Shown in pieces: positions 47,369 through 57,764 of a stretch of 64,000 nucleotides of DNA. This stretch comes from Pyronema omphalodes (taxonomy: Eukaryota; Ascomycota; Pezizomycetes; Pezizales; Pyronemataceae). A program made the translations under genes and the position numbers. Position 1 is the first letter of the stretch. Each line of letters opens with the position of its first letter. The notes under the pieces were generated by a model. That model worked only from the letters and a program-made list of their open reading frames with translations. It had not been told where the DNA came from and searched no databases. The DNA lies in the NCBI GenBank assembly GCA_024516155.1, contig JAJJXM010000085.1, positions 1 through 64,000 on the forward strand. Reading direction: 5' to 3'.

Positions 47369-50085
47369 TACCTAAGATAGTTCGGGTGATGATTGTAAAT
47401 GTTTTAGTTTAACTTTCTATATATATATCTTCTATGTATATAGCGGCGTTGACGGTTTTTTACTTTTTGGATACGATACATTTTGAGCTGTGGTTTCGAT
47501 TTGCTTTTTTGTAGTAGTTGAACCTGAAGTCTACATAGCCGCATTTGTATGCAGCAACAGTCTGGAGATTTCTAAATACGGAGTTTCATTTACGGTTCCG
47601 GAACTGTGTTATGTGTTTATTATGTGTTCAGCGTGTCCAGCGTATTTCCTTGCCCGGTGCCGAATCCGAGTCGATATTGACATTAATTGATATGTATATA
47701 TGTAGGTATGTTGTCCACCGTCCGTTCGTCGGTTGCGTGCAGCGGCGGCGATATAATGGAACAACATGTTTTTCATGTTCTCGTCTAAGATCTTCGAGAA
47801 ATTGAGTCTTGGAGTCTTCGAGTCTTTGCGTCTTCAAATTTCCGAGGATTCGAGGATTCAAGGATTCGAGTCTTCGAGTCTTGGTGGCTTACACAAGACT
47901 TATGATTCTAGATGAAAGTTGCACGTCATAACCTTTAAACCTTGGTTGGGAATTAAGAATCAATCAAATGATAAATCTAGATGAAAAGTGTATTTATAAT
48001 GCCTCAAAGTTGCCAATGTGTAGTGAAGGTTGGATTTTATTCACTATGTTCCTAGAGTATTTATTTACCTATTATGTACAGTATTTTACAACAGGGGCGT
48101 CGAGTATGGTGGTAATAAGTACATGTATGCTTTCTTGAGACTAATGGGTACATACACATACACTTACTAGATACAGCCAGTAGCCGAGCTTGTTGCGATT
48201 TTCAACCCATTGCGGCGGCTAGGGCTATTTACTCTTCGATTTCGAATTTGAAGCGCCGCCCCTATTATCATACATCCATATCTTCAGATTTCATCCGATG
48301 TAGATGCCCCCTAATAGCGGCGTTGATTCAGTTAGTTATCTGTAAGTGAGACATCGATACCGTTAGCTACATATGTATATTCCGTTGTTTTATTATTAAT
48401 GATATCCGTTGTTAATAACTCAAGATGTATGTTGCCGAGATATATCAATCGGCCTTTTTGTGTATGTCTGGGCCATTTGCCACGTTGTTAGGTGTTATTC
48501 TTTTTTCGCTGCTTCAAGTCTTCGATTCATGTCCGCTATATGTGCGGTCGATACATTGGAATAAGGAAGTACTTCGCGAGAAGGTTCTTTTTTGTATCGA
48601 TGCATCGAAGCTCGGTCGTATATTCCATCCAGACAGCCATCCAGCTATGCATATCTCAAAAAATGAAGTATATGTAGGTAGCACAATACTCTTTCCAACT
48701 CTCCACGTGCTATGGCCCTATCTGTGACTTAGTAGAGTACCCGGAGTCATTATATTAGCGACTAATTACGGTGGATATACGACTTTATGCATAGATGATT
48801 CAATCAGATTAAAGTGCAAAACACAAGAAGAACATTCGCCAAAAATTGCCACCTCATACGGTGCTGTATATATTGTGCATGTGTACATATGTGGCTTTCG
48901 AAATTACGTTCTGTGCTTTCCTGTGCTTGCTGTGCTTTCCTGTGGTATCTTCGTCGAGAACTTGCCAACAGCGCTCCAGGTCCAACGCCAGCTATGTAAT
49001 ATCGCGTATACAGTCGTGTAGGTAATTTGTCGCGCGGTGCGCCTGGACTCGAACACGTGAGCTTGTTGTATGCGAGTGCATGTATTGTTATTAGTTGTAG
49101 CCATTGTTATCAAAGCATAGAACGGAAGTTACCATCTAGGCACGGGTATGATGATTTTTATCCACGGCCCGGGTCCACCTGCCGCGGAGATGTTAAAAAA
49201 AGGGAGTGCCACAAATATCGGAACAAGATATTTTTCGACGAAATGACCATCATTATTTAAGAAACAGACAGGAAAATTTGTCGAATATCGAGTGTCGAAT
49301 GTCTGAGTACCCCGCTCAAAAAATAAAGGCGAACTGAGTCGCATGAAAGTGATGTCTTATGATATCGGTGAAAACAGCTTCAAAGAGGTGGCGTGCAACC
49401 TCGTTTAACTCTAATTTGTGTGAACTTCTCGATGTCAATTACGTGCGCCTATCTCAGGCTGCAGCTGAGCTGACTGCATATTCTGGGTCCGTATGTGTAT
49501 GAGGTAGAGTTTTCGGTAACGAGCCAATTGTCAGCGCTGTGGAGTTCATGATGATTTCCTGGTCTGCTGGTTTTTCGAGCGGCTTATGGCCCCAAGAAAA
49601 GCTGAAGGGTATGTACTCTTTCAATGTACAAAGTATCATGATGATGGATCAGACCGTATTCAGAAGGTTGATACGACGATTGGAATTAACCGATGTCCCA
49701 GAGTTAATCCATGTTATGCAGCCATATTCTGGGATTGCTTGATTTTGCAATAGACACGCTGATCTTCTATGCAGTGCGACGTATATCAGTTTCTTTATGA
49801 TTGTACAAAGCTTGCGAAATAGGTATGGCATGCATCATGAGCTGGGATTTACAACTTAGGCTTCTCAGGCTCTCCCGGGATTCATCAGGACCCAGCACCC
49901 GGGTTAAGTTAAATCGGCTAGATGCTGGAGATTTCGAGGCCTGAGATTTCTGTGTATCGCGGGATGTTCAGCTGAATACCTCGTCTCGTCTCGCCTACTG
50001 TACTGAGTCGATTCAACCATTTGCTCCGCCCTGCCTTCATATTCTCTTTCCTTTCCTTTCCTCTTGATATTACCCCCACCAAAAA
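47369..50085. other. 2.7-kb gene-free stretch
   Basis: AT-rich spacer. It contains a GAGTCTTCGAGTCTT-type imperfect repeat at about 47795-47887. ORFs are short with no recognised content; a tRNA-like T-arm near 49045-49070 is rejected below. Confidence 0.5.
47795..47887. repeat. GAGTCTTCGAGTCTT / GAGGATTCGAGGATTC minisatellite
   Basis: About 90 bp of alternating GAGTCTTSGAGTCTT and GAGGATTCRAGGATTC elements; the unit is itself nearly palindromic. Confidence 0.7.
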
Positions 50086-52076
50086 ATGTCAGCACCCACC
50101 GAGGACGATAGTGCAAGTACGAGAAGCACCGGAAGGAATTCAACAGATAACGCGACAATCCATAATGTTGCAGCAATAACCGTTGACCCACAGATCGTAT
50201 GTTTATAATTCTCGATACTAAATAACCCCACTGACCTGGTGCCAAGCAACATGATATTGACAACGGTGCAGATACTGACTACAGTGATCATGAACTGAAG
50301 TGAGTCCCAAGTCCCGAGTCTGGACAATCAACCCCCCTGGAGTTCCGGTGCTAACAGTTGACCAAAAAGTGACGGGACGTTCTCTGTGACTTCTACTATC
50401 TACCACTACCGCGAGGAAAATGGAAGAACATATCATCGATACAAAGATGGGGCGTATCTGATGCCGAATGATGAGGTTTGTCTTCTATCTTGATGTGGCT
50501 GCATGAAATACATGGTTTACTAACGAGAGATTGAACTACTGCAGATGGAAAAACATCGGTAATCGCCCTACCCCACCTCATATAGACGAACTACAATGAA
50601 TTAGAGAGAAAATGCAGTCAAGAACTATGAAATATCATTCCATGCACGTCTAAGGAAGTTTTGCGCATACATCGGCTAACCCATCATTATTTACGAGTTA
50701 GGCTCGATATAGTTCATCACATGTACCTCGTCCTCCTGGAGGGCCGCTTAACGCTCGCGCCCATCGACACAAAAAAGCCATTAAAGGTTCTCGATGTCGG
50801 AACAGGCACTGGCATTTGGGCTATTACTATGGCAGATCACCTAAGCGAGGATTCGGAGGTTGTTGGGACTGATTTGAGTCCCATTCAACCGGAATGGTAA
50901 GTTAATCCTGTGATGAAAGTGTGATAAAAATAATAGAGGATGAAGATGACGGTGATGGCTAATCATTTGGACAAAATAGGGTGCCAGCTGTATGTGATTC
51001 CTGAAAGAGACAAGATTGAGTGACAGCGTGAGAATAGATTGCTGATTTATCGTGAAGAACTGTCGCTTTGAAATTGTAAGTCCCTCACCATTTTAAACCC
51101 ATCTGCACTCAATGCTAACTCTAGGTTATTAGGATGATGCCGAGAACGAATGGACCTACGACATGGTTTGTACTCTCTATTGAAACCTTGCTATTCTGGT
51201 GTTTCTTTTTAATTTTTGTTTTTAATTTTTGTTTTTAATTTTTTTTTAATTTTTTTTTTAATTTTTTTTTTAATTTTTTTTTTGTTTTTGTTTTTGGGAT
51301 TTCATCATGATATCTGACTCTGGTGAAAATTGTAGAATCACTTCGATTTCATCCACACACGTCACCTTTCCCAGTCAATCCGTGACTGGCCAGCATATAT
51401 ATCCCGGCTTTACAAACACCTCAAACCCGGCGGGTGGATAGAAATAGCTGAACATGGCCTAAGATGCTATAGTGATGATGGATCATATCCATTAGATTCA
51501 CCACTGGCGTTGTATACCGACAAACTATGTGAACTTGGACAAAGGGAGGGGTTTTTGGTTAGTTCAAACCCCGGGAATAAGTTGAAGAATATGGTGATCC
51601 AGGCCGGTTTTACGGATGTGAGTCATGTGCCGTATAAATTGCCGTAAGTCACATCCTTGGTGATCTATTCCTTTGACCTTTTATAATAGGGTATTTATTT
51701 ATCAGCACATAGCTAACGGTGGTATAAACAGCTGGGGCCCCTGGGCCGAAGACGAACGCCTAAAAGAACTCGGCGGATGGGCGTTCATAGCTTTCAAGAC
51801 TGGTGCCGCAGCCTACGGTTTAGCACTAATGACCCGAGTTGGTCGTATGACGGGACATGACGCGCAGAAACTTTGTGATGATGCCATTAACACGCTCAAC
51901 GATCGGAGGTTACATGTTTATAATTTTCAGTAAGTGTGGCTTCATAACAGAGGGAATAGGGAACGCCTTATGCATAATGACATCAGTGGTAAGGGATATG
52001 CTAATGTGTGCTGCTGGATAGTCATTTTATTGTTGCCAGGAAACCGCTGCCAGGAGAGGTACCAACGACGGCGTGA
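50086..52076 (+). CDS. LaeA/TAM-like SAM-dependent methyltransferase
   Basis: Eleven exons join in phase to 366 residues: 50086-50196, 50247-50299, 50370-50475, 50545-50558, 50702-50896, 50980-50989, 51058-51075, 51133-51165, 51336-51643, 51732-51929 and 52022-52076. The protein follows the fungal methyltransferase pattern: STIYHYREENGRTYHRYKDG, YLMPNDEMEKHRLDIVHHMY, SAM motif I VLDVGTGTGIWAITMAD, GTDLSPIQPEWVPANCRFEI, the post-II segment FDFIHTRHLSQSIRDW, LKPGGWIEIAEHG, and the C-terminal FHHFIVARKPLPGE. Such proteins resemble LaeA, a global regulator of secondary metabolism, but the family is large and many members act on small molecules. Exons 4, 6 and 7 are only 14, 10 and 18 nt; the phase and protein continuity support them. 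Confidence 0.9.
51208..51297. repeat. T-rich low-complexity tract in an intron
   Basis: TTTTTAATTTTTG/TTTTTTTTAA units of about 12 bp fill much of intron 8 of the methyltransferase gene (51166-51335), making it the longest intron of that gene. Confidence 0.8.
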
Positions 52077-53230
52077 GATGTTATGACGGAGTAGCTGGAG
52101 GATACAAAAATCTTTATGGATTGAAATTTGGGGAGGGGGTGATTAATTCAGATTACTAGTCGTTAATTGAAATTATTCTTACTTACGGATGGTGAAATGA
52201 AAGGCGTCACTGCTGTTTTCGACACTTGGTCCGCTCCTCGAGTGGCCGTATATCAAGAACGTTCACAAAGTGCCACAGACTCAAATACTAGTAACCTAGA
52301 GTACCGCAAAATAGGAATCCTGTTGGTCATCAGTAACGCTCGTGTCAATAGATATTGATGTTTGTACATCTGTTTAGGATTCAGTAGGTACTTAATTCTG
52401 ATGAATTATTTGCATACATGGCTGGCAGAAAAGCCGGCAATTCCTGAAGCCTGTAATTCTAATTCGGAAAAGTGTAACGCAACGATTAAAGTGCGGTATC
52501 AGTCACTTTACAGAAGTTTAGGAATGCGCCAGAGTGAAATAATCCTCATTCATTTATTCCCAACCGAAAATATGAAGACGTTGAATAAAATCACCTATGC
52601 AATGCCAGGCGTCTTTGTAATATTACATGCCTTAGAAAGGAAATGCTGTTGCTAAGGCTTCAGAAGCGCTATCTAGCTTATCGCTGGTCGAGGGCGGACT
52701 AATTAGCAATCCTGCATAGGCCTTAAAGGCCTCGAACGATGTATGATTATAAAAGTAAATAACTACATAATTACCTCATCCTCAACTCATGGTTTGTACG
52801 AATACGTGCTAGAGTGGTACTGTGCGCACATGAATTGCAGAACTAATCGAGGGTTGAACCCTCTATCGGTTTTGGGTAAGCGCAAAATCCGTAGAATAGG
52901 CAAAGAAGTGAGGCTAGACTGCATACGTGCTATGAACGTACATCGCCCCAGCTACAGCGGTTTTAGCCTGCAGAACCGCAGAACGATAAGCCACAGAAGA
53001 AACGAGCATATTCCATGGCAGATACTCCATTACTGTCACAAATGAGGCTTGACAGAAAGCATAGACATTTCCGGCAGTGAATTACTACAGTAGAGAGGAG
53101 GAGAAATTAAGCGGTAATTAGAATTTTATGGTCAATCCTGCAGTTACGGAATTAAGTGTGGTGACATGGAGAGGTGACTCGGGGTAGCAGGTAGATATCG
53201 CAAATAAGACGCTACCGAGGGGCGAATTTA
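52077..53230. other. intergenic stretch
   Basis: No gene is recognised. ORFs 52362-52655 and 52743-53045 lack any familiar sequence. Confidence 0.45.
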
Positions 53231-54121
53231 CAGAGTTCGACACGGTCCGTCCGGTCCCGTCCTGGCTGTGGACGAACCCGGACCGTCACTCGCGGTCCCG
53301 TGCTGTAGTAGGACCAAGAACGGCCGTCCTGGAGGCACCATGGACGGGACGGACCGCGGGTGACCGTGGGTGACCACGACTAGCGTCACTGCCTGTCACT
53401 TGTAACCCGCGGGTTTTTACTACGCCTTATGGTGTTTTTCTTAGATAATTCTGATGCATTGCACAAATCAAAGTCGAACAAAAAAACTATACCGACGAAT
53501 AAGAAAGCTCCTTTTCCCCCATCAAAATGCATCCTTCCCCATCCTTCTCGAATGAAAACGACCCTTGGGAGGAAAGGCAGGGTGTTCTGGTCCTGGTCAG
53601 AATGGGCGTAGAGGACGGCGATGAGAACATTGGCGTATTCTTGCTCTGTTGGTGATTGAGTAATGTCTGTTGATGTTCGATTTACACGGCAATGAAAGAA
53701 GCGGGAAATTCTTTCAGGTAGAAGATGGAAAGGTAGAATATGGAATGTGAAGGATAGAAGAAATGATTATAGCGTGATCATACTTTACTAAGAAACAAAA
53801 ATAACATCAAGCTACCACAAGCAGTCAAACTATTGCTGGGTGGAGCGTGCACCTGCAGTGGGGTGTAAAGGTTTTGCTAAAGTGCAGCATGAGGGGTTCA
53901 TCTACTACAATGCAGAAAGTTTCGCTGCTGCGGCCCATAATGTCTGGCAAACTTGAACAAATCGCCCCCAGCAACCTAGCTCACCCGAAACCCACGGTCC
54001 TGCCGTCACCCACCGTACCATCCGGTCTTTTTGAGTTTGTGGACGGGATCGGACCACATAATGACCATCCGTCGGAAGTTGTGGACGGTCCGCCGTCCTA
54101 GACGGACCGTGCCGAACTCTG
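53231..54121. mobile_element. hAT-like MITE, about 0.9 kb
   Basis: The ends 53231-53252 (CAGAGTTCGACACGGTCCGTCC) and 54100-54121 are inverted repeats of 22 bp with two mismatches. CAGAGTTC-type ends followed by GGTCCGTCC subterminal motifs are typical of hAT superfamily transposons. Subterminal GGACGG/CCGTCC motifs are dense in the first 170 bp and last 140 bp, where transposase would bind. The interior is AT-rich with no transposase ORF, so it is non-autonomous. No exact 8-bp target duplication flanks it; GGCGAA occurs on both sides two bases out of register, so the insertion may be old. Confidence 0.8.
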
Positions 54122-55402
54122 GGGCGAAATGCAATTGTTGAGAGGCCGATATGAAATGAAATGCAATACCTTTTCGTTTTCATAGAGACTGGCGTACCTT
54201 TCTTTGAATGCAGCGATTCCTCGTCTCATGCTCACTGAAAAACTCTCGGCAGTAATCTGCGCCACGGTTAAAGAATATGTCATTATTTTTGATTCCCGAT
54301 ATTTATATGAGGAGTCATGATAAGTGTCATTATATTATAGCTCAATGGTCACAAGTTAAGATACAGCTGCCTCAGATGAACTAATCTGTCATGCTAGGGT
54401 TCAGGAATTGGACCCCTTCAGTGGTTGAGACTTGGTCAGAGTGGGGTATTCGAAAGCACAATTGCCATGTTAGTTTTTTTTTTTTTTTTTTTTTTTAAGG
54501 TCAGTTACAGAAACGAAAGTTATAATGTATATTAAAAGCTACAGGCAAATTCACCAGAGAGGTAACTTACCGCCAGAGCCAGTCAGAGCAAAGATACAAA
54601 TGACTACGGATAGATATAAGAAAACAGTCAAACAACCAGATCAGGCCATAACAGTTACGACTGCGATAGATGAATGTCGGATCAAAAACAAAATATTCTG
54701 ACTATCAAAAAGACGCAAGAACTGTTGCACAAGCAGGGCTCGTGGAATCAGACGGTGCGAAGGAAAATCATTCTACAGAGCAAGACATGAGGAGGTTACA
54801 ACCTAACAACCGCAAGACCGCTCTGGGGCGTACCCAGTGGGCGAGGATTCTGATCCCTGCCTAACAATTACTGTAAGCGTAGTACCCGCCATAACCTTAG
54901 GGTTGCGAGCGAGTAAGAAATAAATAAATAAATCATGAAGTGGCGCGAGTTCTGATTTTTTTTTTTTTTTTTTTTTTACGCGAGTTCTGAAGCCTAAAGC
55001 GCATCCAACCCTCCTACACCTGTTGCACGGTGTATCGACTTGTCATCTCTCAGGCCATCCCTAAAGCTATAATTGAGAGAAACCTCATTGTTACATATAG
55101 ATATATCAGTGGATCACCTGGTCTAAGTTGTGAAATGTCCTGGCTTGAGGATAAGATGGGATGGGCTCTTGCATGTACAAAGCGCCGGGAAGGGGAAGGG
55201 GAAGGGGAAAACGGCTGCAGTCAGTCTCTTGAAGAACTGTTCAAAGCGGTCGTTTAGCTCAGGGAGGGTGAGGGCCTCAATGAAGCTGCATCATGATCGC
55301 AATATGTTTTAACATCAGAAATTCCATTAACCCTTCACCCGTCTGTAGCGAATATCGTCTTAAAACATATATCTCATCCCCTCCCATCTGGATCTACGAC
55401 TA
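54122..55402. other. retroposon-like debris between two TIR elements
   Basis: No gene is supportable. It contains a 23-T run at 54474-54496, a (TAAA)n tail at about 54917-54933 that could be the 3' end of a LINE-type element, and a 22-T run framed by a direct repeat at 54944-54990. A 64-codon ORF at 54670-54864 is unrecognised. Confidence 0.5.
54944..54990 (-). mobile_element. bare poly(A)/poly(T) insertion with 12-bp target duplication
   Basis: CGCGAGTTCTGA at 54944-54955 and again at 54979-54990 frames T22 plus A. This is the arrangement left by target-primed reverse transcription of an mRNA or LINE tail in minus orientation, with essentially only the poly(A) tail retained. Confidence 0.65.
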
Positions 55403-57021
55403 CCCTGTGGTACAAAAAAAAGGTGTTTATTCGAACCACACTTTAAACCACAAAAGGCGTTTAATTTCAACACACACAAAATTCATTTACTAAACACCGA
55501 ATTAAACACCTACTAAACACCTTTGAACACCTACTAAAAACCTACTAAACACCTTTAAACACCTTAAAACACCGAATTAAACACATACTAAACACCTTTA
55601 AAAACCTAATTAAAAACCTACTAAACACCTTTAAACACCTACTGAACACCTCCAAACACCTTGCACAATAGTGCTTTGATCATGCACCTCAGATATTTAT
55701 TAAATGTGTTAAATTAATTACTAAACCACTGGCTTATTATGTAACATCTTTCTAGCTATTGCAAGGTCTTCTATGTATACATACAGGCACCTCCCCCCTC
55801 CCTCCTCACTCCTCCTCATCCTCCTCCTCTTCCTCTCTGTGAAGTAACATTTGCTTTGTGCCTTTTGTAATTGACCCTTACATATGCCGGAATCATGGTT
55901 CGCTTCAATAAATAGACTTACGTTTTCTGAGCATCCTGTTTGTCTGGTTAGCATTGTAGATATTTGTAGGGTCGGTTTGCAGTACTTGACTCAGCAAGTA
56001 TCTAGAAATTCATATCCCAATCCCCCCCCCCTCTCACTCTGTTTTCCCTCCAGTGGTGTATGGTGTGTGAATAGGCAAATTCCGTTGAGGGACAAACGTT
56101 TGACATGAGGGAAAACTTAAAGTCAGACATGAGGGAAAGATGGAGATGGAGAAACACGTGAATGAAATGGATGGAGAACGAGGATCAACGATGGCAGCAC
56201 GAACAGAACGTAAGGAAGAGATGGTCACTAAGGCAATATCCCCTTCCATCAACAAACAAAAAGAGAACACAGCTCTACAGGTTAAAACTGCATGTTCAGT
56301 CAAACACTGCAGGGTGATTTATATAAACAATGGAAAAACCGTCCCTAGGAATTGGACTGTAGATGTTTAGCTGAACATCCAAGGATAGTTCAAATAAAAC
56401 CCAAAGAAAAAGCGACGAAGTGGGTATTTATTTGAACATCAGAGGATAGTTCAAACAAACCCCGAAGAATAAGCAAAAAAGATGGTGTTCATTTGAACAT
56501 CCCTAGGGTATTAAAATAAACCCCACAGAATATGCAAAAAAGAAGGTGTTTATCTAAACATCCTTCAACACAAATTGGGTGTTTATCTAAGCACCCTAGG
56601 GGTGTTTGAATAGACCCCAAAAATCAGCGAGAAAGTAGGTGTTTATTTAAACACCCTTGAACACAAATTGTGTGTTTAAATAAACTCCAAAGAATAAGCC
56701 AAAATGTAGGTGTTTATTTAAACATCCCTAAACAAGAATTAGGTTTTATATAAACCACTTTGGATGGTTCAAATAGACCCCAAAGAATAAGCGACAAAGT
56801 CGGTGTTTATCTGAACTACTTTGGATGGTTCAAATAAACCCCACAAAAAGAAATGCAGGTTGTTGTGTAACTAGACAACGCTAGATGGTTTAGCTAAACA
56901 CCTTAGATCAGACTAAACAACTTCAGTGTTTAGGGTGTTTAACTGAAAACTTTCGGTGTTTAACTAAACCACTAAGGTGTTCGGACTAAACCACTCTCAC
57001 TCCATTTCTTGTACCATAGGG
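55403..57021. mobile_element. TIR-bounded element filled with a GTGTTTA minisatellite
   Basis: The ends CCCTGTGGTACAA (55403-55415) and TTGTACCATAGGG (57009-57021) are inverted repeats of 13 bp with one mismatch. Inside the left end (55421-55660) are short ACACCTACTAAAC repeats, and from about 56360 to 57000 a degenerate unit of roughly 60-65 bp carrying GGTGTTTATTTRAACA...CCCCAAAGAATAAGC is repeated about eight times; the two arrays are in opposite orientation. The centre (55680-56350) is unique with no transposase. No exact target duplication was found. Class unknown. Confidence 0.6.
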
Positions 57022-57657
57022 GGGTTGTGGCGCTAGCCACCATCTTTAGGCACGAGTTGAAGATTTATGGAAGAATGATGGCTTGCGATTTTTTGTGAGT
57101 TTATATTTTCTTCTACTCCTGGTTCTCGGATTATTTTCTCTTCAAATAACTTTGAATCCTTATCATTCGTTCGATTTCGTGACAGAAATCCATGATTTGG
57201 GCCAGGCTTTTAATGCATTCTTGGACACCAAAAGATTGAGCAACTGTACTTCTTTTTCCGTTTTCAGTAGAGTATCTGATCTCGTATACTGTATGCTGAG
57301 TTTTTTCAGCCGTTCAACCCTACATCTGGAGGTAGGACCGCTTCTAATTCTTCATGACCCATCACTGGTATCTCTCTACCGTCGAGTGATTGCTATTATC
57401 TCTCTACAACCAGACCTGCTAAGCTTTTTCACTTCAAACTCAGTACTGGGAATATCTCCATCCATGACCCAAAGATGACTGTGTCTAAACGTACGGTCTC
57501 TGTTACTCAAAAATTGATCACTAAAATTTCTAGTACCACAGTTGTGCAGGTACGATGAAATTAGTTTTCATATGAGTATGAGATCACACAGAGTAATAGC
57601 AAACCAGTAGCCAGTTTCAGAAAAAGCATCATAATAATAACCGTTGAATAATAAAAG

Positions 57658-57701
<44 letters not shown>

Positions 57702-57764
57702 ACATTCTTCATAAATCAGATTGGTACACAGTTGATCATAAAACACAGCCTAAAACAATCACGC
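57022..57764. other. spacer with relic hairpin and A41 tract
   Basis: 57027-57057 repeats one side of the 3383-3426 hairpin (GTGGC-GCTA-GCCAC, then CATCTTTAGGCACGAGT). A 131-codon frame at 57083-57478 has only a TTG start and is unsupported. A 41-A run lies at 57660-57700, in the 3' flank of the NLR gene. Confidence 0.5.
57660..57700 (+). repeat. A41 homopolymer
   Basis: Forty-one consecutive A on the + strand, about 65 bp beyond the stop codon of the NLR-like gene (U-rich in that transcript if transcribed through). Probably a retroposon tail; no matching target duplication was seen. Confidence 0.85.

Noticed and set aside
49030..49075. GTGTTCGAGTCC T-loop-like sequence on the minus strand
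   Set aside because: The T stem does not pair and no cloverleaf forms.
53429..53611. Short ORFs inside the hAT-like MITE
   Set aside because: No similarity to a transposase and too short; treated as non-coding.
57083..57478. 131-codon hydrophobic ORF next to the TIR element
   Set aside because: Starts at TTG, no ATG or credible upstream exon, no recognised domain.
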